Of a stretch of DNA of 64,000 bases, positions 7,553 through 15,640 are shown in pieces; position 1 is the stretch's first letter; every line of letters starts with the position of its first letter. Source of the stretch: Enhygromyxa salina (GTDB taxonomy: Bacteria; Myxococcota_A; Polyangia; Nannocystales; Nannocystaceae); the NCBI RefSeq assembly GCF_000737335.2, contig NZ_JMCC02000034.1, positions 19,938-83,937 of the forward strand, written 5' to 3'. The notes below the pieces were generated by a model, which had not been told where the DNA came from, did not search any database, and was given only the letters and a program-made list of their open reading frames with translations. A program made the translations under genes and the position numbers.

Positions 7553-9718
7553 TCATGAGGGCGTCATGGACCGCTGGGCCCGACTGTAGGCGTACGCACC
7601 CGCGATCAGGATCACCCCGATCCCAGCGAAGCCCAGCGCCCGCCAGACCACGTCCGCGTCCGCCAGGTCAAACCCAACGATCTTCACGGCCGCGAAGGCG
7701 AAGCCCGCGAGCGCGAGGTGGCGCCAGCTGCCCTGGCGCAGTCGCAGCCCAGCGACCAGCAACACCAGGCTCGTCGCGGCGATGCACAGCGTGTAGCACA
7801 GCTGCGCGAAGCCTGGCCCGGCCCCAACCACATCCATGACGACCGAGGTCACCAGCGCGAGCGACAGCCCAAGCGAGAGCGCGACCAGGATCCCGAGCGG
7901 GCCGGCCTCCGCGTCGTCTTCGAGCCGCTCGAGCTGCTTGGCTTGGATCACCCGCCAGATCAACGCACCCCCGAGCCCGGCGAGGGTGAGCAGCGCGACG
8001 ACGAGCAGCGCCTGCGGGCCCGCCTGTTCGGCCTTGAACAGTCCCTCTGCCTCACACCCGGCGATTGCCACGAGCGCGCCGATCAGGCCAACCCCGAGCC
8101 CCGCGGTCGCCAGCCACACGCCGTGGCGCGTCAACCGAGCGCACACCCAGCCGCCAAGCACGACCACCGGCACCAGCGCCCAGAGCAGGGCGACGTGCGG
8201 GGCCTTGGGGCCAAGCTCCACCACGACGCCCGTCCACCCAACCATCGCCGCAGTCCACAACACGACGTTGGGGCTCGCGTTTTTCACCGCGTCGTCCGAG
8301 CGATCGCGCGACCACAAGCTCGCCCCCAGCGGCACCGCGGCCGCGAACAACCCCAGCGGCAGCGCGGGCGGTTCATGAAGATCGACCGCCGCGATCACGG
8401 CGGCGAGCGAAGGCAGCAGGATCATCGCAATGCGCAGGGGCCGAAGCACCGACCACGGCAGCGCGACCGCGACCACGCTCATGCCGATCCACCACGAGAC
8501 CAGCGCGGCGTCGCCAACCAACAGCGGCCCGGCGACCATCGCCTGCACCCACGCGAAGCCGATGAAGACCCGACTGACCGTCGAGCCCTCGGCCGCGTCC
8601 GCGCGCCTGAGCAGGAGCACGGCCAAGACCACGTGCCAGCCGCCCAGACACAGGGTCGCCAGCGCCAGCGTCTTGGGCGTCTGCGAGAACGCAGCCGTCG
8701 CCGCGGCCCAACTCAGGATCCCCGCGACGATCAGCCGGGCCTGGGCGTGCAGCTGATCCGCCGCGTCAACGCTGGCCTGCAACAACCGCCACCCCGAGGC
8801 CGCGCTCGCAACCAGCAAGACCACCGACCACAACATGAACACGTCGCCGTTGTCGGGCCCAAGGTTCATCGCCGCCCAGCGCCCACCCAACATCCACGTG
8901 GCCACCAGCGCGATCGTGGGCAGCTCGGGCCAGCTTCGCCGCCAGTCGACGAACATCAACACGCCCACGACGACCAGCTGGTAGATCATCAGCTCGACCA
9001 GGTGCCCGCCCACGTTGGCGACCAGCACCGGCGTCGCGCAGGCAGCTAGCGTGGCCAGCACGGCCATCAGCCGCAGCCGCAGCCGATCGGCGATCAACAG
9101 ACACGCCGCCGCGCCGACCCCCAACGCCACGAACACCTGCGGCCCGCTGACGAGCTCGTGCGTGTGCCGAGCCAGCAGCCACGCAGCAAACCAGCCGCCA
9201 AGGCCCGCGCCGCCGACCGCCCCTGCGACCGACTCGTACCGCTTGCGAGCCAGCGGCCACGCAGCCACGGTCAGCAGCGCCGACAGCAAGGCCGCGCCCG
9301 CAAACCGAACACCCGGCGAGAGCCACTCTTGCTCGATCGCGTAGACGACAAACGAGACCAAACCAAGCAACAGCGCCGCGCCGCCGGTCGCCGCCAACAC
9401 TTGCGCTGGACTGCGCTTGGTCTCCGGCTCGACATGCGCGTCGAGGGCTGCGGCGAAGCGCGCGGCGTTGGCCGAGGGTTCGCGCTCAGCGGAGCTCGCC
9501 GGCGGCGCGGAAGGTGGTGGGAGCGTGGCTTGTGGTGGCCAGGTTTGTTGATATTGGGGGTGTTCGGGGTGCGCCGCGGGGGGTGGCGTCACCGTTGGCT
9601 GCGCTTGTCCGCCAACCTGCTGCTCGAGCGCGTGCACGCGCGCGAGCAGCTGCTGGACTTGCGCATTGACAGCTTCGAGCCGCCGCTCGATCGCTGGATC
9701 ATCGTCAGGTGAAGTCAT
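7553..9718 (-). CDS. DUF2339 multi-pass membrane protein
   Basis: A 721-residue integral membrane protein. Residues 1-45 form a short coiled coil (ERRLEAVNAQVQQLLARVHALEQQ), followed by a Pro/Gln/Ala-rich linker to about residue 100. The rest is a continuous series of some 20 or more hydrophobic helices, including the Gly-rich VAGAVGGAGLGGWFAAW segment typical of DUF2339. The length and architecture fit the family, whose biochemical role is unknown, though an envelope or transport function is commonly assumed. It stands alone on the minus strand, with about 200 bases free on either side. The ATG start at 9718 is well placed before the coiled coil. Confidence 0.85.
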   Translation of the reverse strand: MTSPDDDPAIERRLEAVNAQVQQLLARVHALEQQVGGQAQPTVTPPPAAHPEHPQYQQTWPPQATLPPPSAPPASSAEREPSANAARFAAALDAHVEPETKRSPAQVLAATGGAALLLGLVSFVVYAIEQEWLSPGVRFAGAALLSALLTVAAWPLARKRYESVAGAVGGAGLGGWFAAWLLARHTHELVSGPQVFVALGVGAAACLLIADRLRLRLMAVLATLAACATPVLVANVGGHLVELMIYQLVVVGVLMFVDWRRSWPELPTIALVATWMLGGRWAAMNLGPDNGDVFMLWSVVLLVASAASGWRLLQASVDAADQLHAQARLIVAGILSWAAATAAFSQTPKTLALATLCLGGWHVVLAVLLLRRADAAEGSTVSRVFIGFAWVQAMVAGPLLVGDAALVSWWIGMSVVAVALPWSVLRPLRIAMILLPSLAAVIAAVDLHEPPALPLGLFAAAVPLGASLWSRDRSDDAVKNASPNVVLWTAAMVGWTGVVVELGPKAPHVALLWALVPVVVLGGWVCARLTRHGVWLATAGLGVGLIGALVAIAGCEAEGLFKAEQAGPQALLVVALLTLAGLGGALIWRVIQAKQLERLEDDAEAGPLGILVALSLGLSLALVTSVVMDVVGAGPGFAQLCYTLCIAATSLVLLVAGLRLRQGSWRHLALAGFAFAAVKIVGFDLADADVVWRALGFAGIGVILIAGAYAYSRAQRSMTPS

Positions 9719-9916
9719 GGTGCCGCGAACTTCCGCGTCCCGAGATTAGTTCACCCGCGCATGACCGTACACGGACGACACGGGCGCCATACGAGCGCCC
9801 GCGAGGCCTGCATGGCAACGCCTGTCCACACTTGGCGTCGATGAGGGCCGGATCACAGCGAAGCCACCCGCACGCCTGATTCTCGCGCTGATGCGCAACA
9901 GAGACATCCAAGCACC

Positions 9917-11092
9917 CTACTCGATCACGCCCGTCCAGATCCCAATCTTCACCCCACCTTGTTCGGTGGTCAGCTGGCGCTCGAGCCCAAGCTTTGTCGC
10001 ACCCGCCAGCGCAGCTTCGCTCGTCACCAAGCCGACCCGCGTTGGCCTTGGCAGCTGCAGCGCCAGTTTTCCCAGGCTGGCATAGAGGTTGCGCAGCCGG
10101 CTTGGATCCCCGGTTCGCAAGCCCCACGGCGGGTTGGCCACCAGCGCGACGCCGTCGCCAACGAGCTCGGGCAGCTGCTTGTCGCCAACGGATCGCTGAA
10201 TGAATTGCGCCAAGCTCCCCGCGCCCGATCGCGCCGCGTTAGCCTGCGCGGCCTCGACCGCGCCTGCGTCACGATCACAGCCGAGCAAGCTCGCGACCGG
10301 CTGCGCGCCGCGACTGAGCTCGTCGCGGATCGCGTTGAAGCGCGCCGCGTCAAATCGCGGCTGTCGCATGCACGAGAACGCTCGGCTCGCACCTGGCGGC
10401 AAGCCGGCGGCGATCGTCGCGGCCTCGATGATCGTCGTGCCCGCGCCCGCGACCGGATCAAACAAGGCCATGCCCGGCTGCCAGCCGGTCACCCGCAGCA
10501 GCGCCTGGGCGATGTCCTCGCGCAGCGGGGCCTTGGCGGTCTGCTGACGCCACCCACGCTTGTGCAGCAGCCTGCCAGTTGTATCAACGCTGATCGTGCA
10601 GCGATCTCGCATGATCCGAACCTGAACGAGCGTGGGCTCGACCCCCTCGTCGCCAAGCTCGCCGCCACCGGGGCCCTTGCCAACGTCAGCCCGGACCCGC
10701 ACCTCGCCTTTGAGCCGACGCGCGATGCTTCGCTCGATCCGCTCTACGATCGCCTTGGTGTGATACAGCCGCGAGCGCTTGGCGTGGGCCCGGACCCGCA
10801 CGCTCAGCTGCCCGCTCGGGCCGCGGATCAGCCAGCGCTCCCACTCGAGCGCCTTGGTGACACGCTCGAGCTTCGCGAAGTCGCGAACCAAGAAGTCCGC
10901 CATGCGCACGAGCACGCGCAAGCCAAGCGCCGAGCCAAGGTTGATCCGGTAGATCGCGTCGCGATCGCCGAAGCAGCTGACGCCGCCCTGGGTGACGGCG
11001 CACTCCTCAACGCCGAGCTCATCGAGCTCTTGCGCGAGCAGGTCCTCGAGCCCGGGTGCGCAGGCGACAAATAGGCGCAGTCGATCAGTCAT
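9917..11092 (-). CDS. THUMP-domain class I SAM-dependent RNA methyltransferase (RlmL N-half/Trm14-like)
   Basis: A 391-residue cytosolic protein. The N-terminal ferredoxin-like/THUMP part (residues 1-160) reads LFVACAPGLEDLLAQEL, the standard opening of RlmL-type N2-guanine RNA methyltransferases. The C-terminal Rossmann methyltransferase has DPVAGAGTTIIEAA (SAM loop, DPxxGxGT) and the catalytic NPPWGLR (NPPY/F/W motif). Such enzymes methylate guanine in rRNA or tRNA; length and single catalytic domain suggest an RlmL N-half or TrmN/Trm14-like enzyme, and the exact base cannot be decided here. Its ATG overlaps the end of the upstream peptidase gene by eight bases, so the two are translationally coupled. 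Longer in-frame starts fall inside the peptidase gene. Confidence 0.88.
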   Translation of the reverse strand: MTDRLRLFVACAPGLEDLLAQELDELGVEECAVTQGGVSCFGDRDAIYRINLGSALGLRVLVRMADFLVRDFAKLERVTKALEWERWLIRGPSGQLSVRVRAHAKRSRLYHTKAIVERIERSIARRLKGEVRVRADVGKGPGGGELGDEGVEPTLVQVRIMRDRCTISVDTTGRLLHKRGWRQQTAKAPLREDIAQALLRVTGWQPGMALFDPVAGAGTTIIEAATIAAGLPPGASRAFSCMRQPRFDAARFNAIRDELSRGAQPVASLLGCDRDAGAVEAAQANAARSGAGSLAQFIQRSVGDKQLPELVGDGVALVANPPWGLRTGDPSRLRNLYASLGKLALQLPRPTRVGLVTSEAALAGATKLGLERQLTTEQGGVKIGIWTGVIE

Positions 11093-13010
11093 GCTCGTGG
11101 GGGGCCGGCTCTGGTGTAGCCGCGCCGGGCTCAGTGTCCCACGGTCGCAGCTGCTCGCCGAATCGCTTGCGCCGCTCGGCCTGGCGGGCCATGCGTTCGG
11201 CCTCGTCGGGGTCTTGGGACCAGTCAAACTGAAGCTCGACGCGGGTCGTGCCCGGCCCCGCGGCGCCGCGCCGCGCGACCGTCAGCGTCTTGCGCGAATC
11301 GCCGCGCCGCACCGCCGCGAGCAGCTGGGCGAGGGTCGAGACCGGCTCCCCCGCGACCTCGAGGATCCGATCACCCACCGCGAGCCCCGCTCCGGCGGCC
11401 AGCGAGCCCTCGAGGATCGAGACGACCCTGGTGTCGTGAAGCGCTGCCCCGAGCTTGCGCCCCGGCAGCGCGACCAGGTTGTGGCGCTCGAGCGGCGCGG
11501 GCAGCTGCGCCAGCTGCCAAGCGGCGATCGCCACGACCAAGGCCGAGTGACGTTGATACGCGTCGATCACCGCGTCGGCGTGGTCGTACTGGGTGTGGTG
11601 ATAGTGGTCGTAGTCCGAGCGCCCCGACTGCCCCCAGAAAAACGCCGGCACCCCCTCGCGCAAGAACGAGGTGCTGTCAGAGGGCTCGAAGGGCAGGCCC
11701 TCGACCAGCTCCAAGCTAAACGGCATGTCCGCGGGCGAGAGCTTGGTGACCGGCTCGAACACGGCCTGCATGATCGCGTGAAGCTCCGGGGTGACGGGCA
11801 GCGCGGAGATGTAGTTTGTGCCGTTGTCGTGGACCAGCGCCGCGCTGATCCCCGCGAGTTGATCTGCGTGGGCGGCCACCCAAGCTGTGGAGCCGAGCAA
11901 GCCCTGCTCCTCGCCCGACCACAGCTGGAAGCTGATCGTCCGGCGCGGGCGCTGGCCAGTGCGGGCGCACGCCGCCGCGATCAGGCGCGCGGCCTCCATC
12001 GTCGTCGCCACTCCGGCCGCGTTGTCGATCGCCCCGCTGCCGCCGTCCCACGAGTCGAGGTGGCCGCCAACGATCACGCGCTGATCCGGCAGGCTCGCCC
12101 CGGGGAGCTCGGCGATCACGTTGTAGACCGGCACAGGACCCGGCAGCAGCCGATTCGCCACGCCAAACTCGAGCTCGACGTAGTCACCCGCGTCGATCCG
12201 CTGAAGCAGCGCGTGGTGTTGATCACCGCGCAGCTGGATCTCGACTCGGGTCGGCAGCTTGTCTGGATCGAGGCGATGGTCGCCGTGGGTCGAGATCCGC
12301 GGATCGTCCGAGTCGCCCGCGGCGAACACCAGCCCGGCGATCTTCCCACGCTCGAAGGCCCGCTCGATCTGCTGGCCCAGCTTGCCGCTTGGTCGCTCGA
12401 ACCCATAGGGAACCATGATCCACGCGTCGCGCAGGTATGGCTTGCGCGCGCGCAGCTGGGCCGCGTCTTCGGGGTAGCGCAGCGCCTGGCCACGCACGGG
12501 GCCGCCGGCTTCGAGCCCGTCTTGACCGCGGGTTCCGGGCGTCCACGCCCAGGTCCCAAACTCGAGGGGCTCGCGCTCGGGTCGGACCACGGCGCCGGTC
12601 GCCTTGCCGCGATCGAAGGCGACCGGGTAGCTGCCCCACTGCTCGTGGGTCGCCGTCAGGCCCCAGCCCTCGAATTGATCGACGGCCCACAGCTCGGCCT
12701 CGAGCAGCTGCGGCGAGCCGGTCAGGCGCGGCCCGATCTCGACGGCGACCGCCGCGAGCAGATCGCCGACTTGGCTGTCTCGATCTGCGATCGCCACAAT
12801 CGCCTGGATCACCGCGTCGTCCGAGATCGGCGCGCGCTCGACCGGAGGCTCGGGGTTGGACGCCACGTCGACCTCGACGCTGGCCGGTCGCTCCACGCTG
12901 ACCCGCGCGGGCGCCTCGGACCCACGACAGCCAATGAGCAACGCCACCGCGCCAAGCTGGGCGAATCCCCTGAACAGTCCGAGCGGCGCGCGAACAGGCA
13001 CGTGTTCCAC
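11085..13010 (-). CDS. M28 family metallopeptidase lipoprotein with C-terminal PDZ domain
   Basis: An exported zinc aminopeptidase-type protein. After a hydrophobic leader ending LLIGC (lipobox) and an Ala/Pro/Val/Glu linker come a PA-like insert and the M28 catalytic core: GGHLDSWDGGSGAIDNAAG (first metal His/Asp and bridging Asp), LWSGEEQGLLGS (catalytic and metal Glu pair), and SDYDHYHHTQYDHAD (last metal His). A PDZ domain follows near the C-terminus (LEGSLAAGAGLAVGDRILEVAGE), a frequent addition in periplasmic M28 enzymes. The start is uncertain: GTG 13010 gives a normal-length lipoprotein signal, while GTG 13001 and ATG 13049 are also in frame. The gene overlaps the downstream RNA methyltransferase by eight bases. 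Expected activity is removal of N-terminal residues from peptides. Confidence 0.85.
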   Translation of the reverse strand: MEHVPVRAPLGLFRGFAQLGAVALLIGCRGSEAPARVSVERPASVEVDVASNPEPPVERAPISDDAVIQAIVAIADRDSQVGDLLAAVAVEIGPRLTGSPQLLEAELWAVDQFEGWGLTATHEQWGSYPVAFDRGKATGAVVRPEREPLEFGTWAWTPGTRGQDGLEAGGPVRGQALRYPEDAAQLRARKPYLRDAWIMVPYGFERPSGKLGQQIERAFERGKIAGLVFAAGDSDDPRISTHGDHRLDPDKLPTRVEIQLRGDQHHALLQRIDAGDYVELEFGVANRLLPGPVPVYNVIAELPGASLPDQRVIVGGHLDSWDGGSGAIDNAAGVATTMEAARLIAAACARTGQRPRRTISFQLWSGEEQGLLGSTAWVAAHADQLAGISAALVHDNGTNYISALPVTPELHAIMQAVFEPVTKLSPADMPFSLELVEGLPFEPSDSTSFLREGVPAFFWGQSGRSDYDHYHHTQYDHADAVIDAYQRHSALVVAIAAWQLAQLPAPLERHNLVALPGRKLGAALHDTRVVSILEGSLAAGAGLAVGDRILEVAGEPVSTLAQLLAAVRRGDSRKTLTVARRGAAGPGTTRVELQFDWSQDPDEAERMARQAERRKRFGEQLRPWDTEPGAATPEPAPHEHD

Positions 13011-13340
13011 ATCATCGCACGTACTTTCATGCGTGGGGCAGCGACCCATACCCAGCTGAATCTTTTTCAGCTCGGGCGAGGGCTTCTCGCCCGCTTGCGG
13101 ACGCTTTCGTCGACCGGTTCCCCCTGAGAAGCGAACGATGCCCAGGTTCACCTGCCAGAACTCACCAGCCTCGGGGTTTCGCACCCGCCGTGGACCCACC
13201 ATCCGGGCGCGCTGCTCGGTGCGCTGTGCGATTGACGACTGCGCGAAGATGTCCGCACTCATCAATCAGCAAGATACGCGCACCCAGCTGGACTTGAATC
13301 AGCGCTGGCCTGCTCGTCCACCGTGATAGAAGCGCCCACC
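13011..13340. other. Divergent intergenic region with one dispersed hairpin repeat
   Basis: About 330 bases separate the divergent M28 peptidase and histidine phosphatase genes. Apart from the dispersed hairpin repeat at 13,068-13,103 and its weaker extension to about 13,140, I see no gene. In-frame upstream extensions of the peptidase are possible but run through the repeat. Promoters for both genes should lie here, though I could not assign them with confidence. Confidence 0.5.
13068..13103 (+). repeat. Dispersed hairpin repeat, copy 1
   Basis: The core is an inverted repeat GGGCGAG-(5 nt)-CTCGCCC preceded by CAGCTC and followed by GCTTGCGGACG. Related sequences occur at 31,753-31,786 (opposite orientation), 55,154-55,191, 60,711-60,745 and 61,464-61,503. 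Similarity with copy 3 continues some 40 bases further (GGTTC..CC..AGCGAAC). The element looks like a REP-type genomic palindrome. It lies upstream of, or within the leader of, the M28 gene. Confidence 0.7.
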
Positions 13341-14114
13341 ATGCCGCGCCTGCTCCTCGTGCGTCACGCTCAATCCGAGAACAACCTGAGCAACGCTCGC
13401 ATCCGCGAGCAATTCCGTTCAGATCCCGAGCGAATGCAGCTCGAGGCCAACCGCGCCCGCCAAGCCGATCCCGAGCTCACCGAGACCGGTCGCGAGCAGG
13501 CGTCGTTGCTGGCCAAGACCCTCGCTCCAATCCTTGCAAGCTCACGCAGCTTGCTCGTGAGCAGCCCGATGCGACGGGCGCTTCGCACAGCGGCGGCGAG
13601 CGCAGAACGTGCTGGCATCGACCGCTTTACTTGTGAGGGTGAACTATTCGAGGTTGGCGGGTGCCACTATTGTGACGAGGCCCGGCCGTCCTCGACCACC
13701 GCCCAGATCGAGGCCGAGTTTCCGGTCGCGTGCCGCAACATTGGCCCCGAAGGTTGGTACGGCGGTCGGGCTGTCAGCGAGCGCGCCAATGAGGTGAGCG
13801 CGCGCGTGGATCGGGTGATCACCTGGGCCAACACCATCCTCGCCAGTGGCGACCACGACACGATCGTGGTCGTCACCCACGGCGATCTGCTGTCCCGCTG
13901 GCTGCGTCGCTGGCTTCACGTTCCGGCCTCGCGCGGCCTGGCGTTCGTCCACGGCAACACGGGCGTCACGACCCTGAGCTGGGACCCAAGCGACGGCCTG
14001 TTGCTCGAGGGCCTCAACGCGGTCGAGCACCTGCCCGCGCCGCTGCGGACCGGAGCCGACAGCGAGTTTTGGTGGCGCTACGCGTGGCCGGAGTCCAACG
14101 CCATTCACAGTTGA
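13341..14114 (+). CDS. Histidine phosphatase family protein
   Basis: A 257-residue cytosolic histidine phosphatase. It opens MPRLLLVRHAQSENN, the RHG-type motif with the phosphorylated His, and carries LTETGREQA, SSPMRRALRTA and the second catalytic His in VVVTHGDLLSRW. A small Cys pair (GGCHYCDEA, residues about 110-118) near the active-site cap is unusual and might bind metal. ATG 13341 fits the family N-terminus; a GTG 18 bases upstream would add six residues. The gene is followed after 158 bases by a cupin gene. Substrate is unknown. It is distinct from the partial histidine phosphatase at the left end of the window. Confidence 0.87.
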   Translation: MPRLLLVRHAQSENNLSNARIREQFRSDPERMQLEANRARQADPELTETGREQASLLAKTLAPILASSRSLLVSSPMRRALRTAAASAERAGIDRFTCEGELFEVGGCHYCDEARPSSTTAQIEAEFPVACRNIGPEGWYGGRAVSERANEVSARVDRVITWANTILASGDHDTIVVVTHGDLLSRWLRRWLHVPASRGLAFVHGNTGVTTLSWDPSDGLLLEGLNAVEHLPAPLRTGADSEFWWRYAWPESNAIHS

Positions 14115-14272
14115 TCCGACTCGGGGATCTCGTCACGCACGCGACGGTCAGCGGGTCTCCCGCGTTTGGCATCGAGGCTGTCGCCGGACCGCTCGCCACC
14201 GGTAGGCGTGAGAATCCGGGCGCGGGATCAAGCGGCCGCGCGCGCCGGAGTTCTTGGCCTATCCTCGCCTGC

Positions 14273-14668
14273 ATGAGCGTGCTCGATCTCTCGAAGACCC
14301 CTGTTCACCTCGGCCTTGGCGCCACCGTGCTGCCGCAGCCCCCTCACGACGGCAGCATGGAGTGGTACCAGCGCTACGGCGCCGCGCATGCCGACGACGG
14401 CGCCGAGGGTCGGCTCGTCGCCGTCCACAGCTTCGACGCCGACTGGGCGACCTGGGAGGTCCACCCGAACGGCGAAGAGCTGGTCTACATAATCTCCGGC
14501 AAGATGACGCTAATTCAGGATATCGATGGCGAGCACCGCGAGGTGCAGATGGCAGCCGGCGAGGCCGCGATCAACCCGCGTGGGGTGTGGCACACCGCGA
14601 AGGTGGTCGAGCCAGTCACCGCGCTGTTCATCACCGCAGGCGAGGGCACGCGCAACGAAGTGCGCTAA
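14273..14668 (+). CDS. Single-domain cupin protein
   Basis: A 131-residue protein with one cupin barrel. The first cupin motif is recognisable around WEVHPNGEELVYIISGKMTL (His, then Glu, metal ligands), and the second around NPRGVWHTAKVV (His). It lacks a signal peptide. Small cupins of this type are often sugar- or metal-binding enzymes or sensors, and the metal-ligand pattern suggests it binds a metal. Longer in-frame starts would overlap the preceding gene, so ATG 14273 is preferred. It precedes cysD by 66 bases in the same orientation and may be in its operon, but nothing in its sequence ties it to sulfur metabolism. Confidence 0.8.
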   Translation: MSVLDLSKTPVHLGLGATVLPQPPHDGSMEWYQRYGAAHADDGAEGRLVAVHSFDADWATWEVHPNGEELVYIISGKMTLIQDIDGEHREVQMAAGEAAINPRGVWHTAKVVEPVTALFITAGEGTRNEVR

Positions 14669-14734
14669 TTCGTGGCGCAGGTCGTGGGCCACGCGCTTGC
14701 GCGCTTTTACCCAGCGTCTACACTCCGCGCTCCG

Positions 14735-15640
14735 ATGGACGCCCGGCGACTCACGCACCTGCGCCAGCTCGAGGCCGAGAGCATTTTCATCATCCGCGAA
14801 GTCGTGGCCGAGTTCGAGAAGCCAGTGATGCTGTTCTCGATCGGCAAGGACTCGATGGTGATGCTGCGCCTCGCTCAGAAGGCGTTTTGGCCCGGCAAGC
14901 TGCCGTTCCCGTTGATGCACGTCAACACCACGTGGAAATTCCGCGAGATGATCGACTTTCGCGATCGGCTGTGCAGCGAGAGCGGCTACGAGCTGCTCTC
15001 GCACACCAACCCCGACGGGGTCCGCGACGGCATCAACCCCTTCGATCACGGCGCCGCGTACACGGACATCATGAAGACCGACGCGCTCAAGCAAGCGCTG
15101 AGCAAGCACGGCTTCGACGCGGCGTTCGGCGGGGCCCGGCGCGACGAAGAGCGCTCGCGTGCCAAGGAGCGGGTCTACAGCTTTCGTGATCGCAACCACG
15201 CCTGGGACCCCAAGAACCAGCGGCCGGAGCTGTGGCGGCTCTACAACGGGCGTCACTTCAAGGGCGAGAGCATCCGCGTGTTCCCTCTGTCGAACTGGAC
15301 GGAGCTCGACGTGTGGCAATACATCCACCTCGAGCACATCCCGATCGTGCCGCTCTACTACGCGGCCCCGCGCCCGGTGGTCGAGCGCGACGGCACGCTG
15401 ATCATGGTCGACGACGAGCGCATGCCGCTCGAGCCCGGCGAGGTCCCCGAGCAAAAAATGGTCCGGTTCCGCACGCTGGGTTGCTACCCGCTGACCGGCG
15501 CCGTCGAGTCCACGGCGACCACCGTCCCGCAGATCATCCACGAGATGCTGACCACCCGCGTCAGCGAGCGCTCCGGCCGGGTCATCGACCGCGACGCCGA
15601 CGGCTCGATGGAGAAGAAGAAGCGCGAGGGGTACTTCTGA
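14735..15640 (+). CDS. cysD: Sulfate adenylyltransferase subunit 2 (CysD)
   Basis: A 301-residue cytosolic protein, the usual length of CysD. The PP-loop SIGKDS lies at residues 35-40, and other family hallmarks are MHVNTTWKFREM, GGARRDEERSRAKER, and the C-terminal RFRTLGCYPLTGAVES. CysD transfers AMP to sulfate, making APS, with GTP hydrolysis by its partner CysN driving the reaction. ATG 14735 gives the normal N-terminus; earlier starts would add unrelated residues. The TGA stop overlaps the ATG of the next gene (TGATG), so the two subunits are translationally coupled, as expected for a stoichiometric complex. Confidence 0.95.
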   Translation: MDARRLTHLRQLEAESIFIIREVVAEFEKPVMLFSIGKDSMVMLRLAQKAFWPGKLPFPLMHVNTTWKFREMIDFRDRLCSESGYELLSHTNPDGVRDGINPFDHGAAYTDIMKTDALKQALSKHGFDAAFGGARRDEERSRAKERVYSFRDRNHAWDPKNQRPELWRLYNGRHFKGESIRVFPLSNWTELDVWQYIHLEHIPIVPLYYAAPRPVVERDGTLIMVDDERMPLEPGEVPEQKMVRFRTLGCYPLTGAVESTATTVPQIIHEMLTTRVSERSGRVIDRDADGSMEKKKREGYF

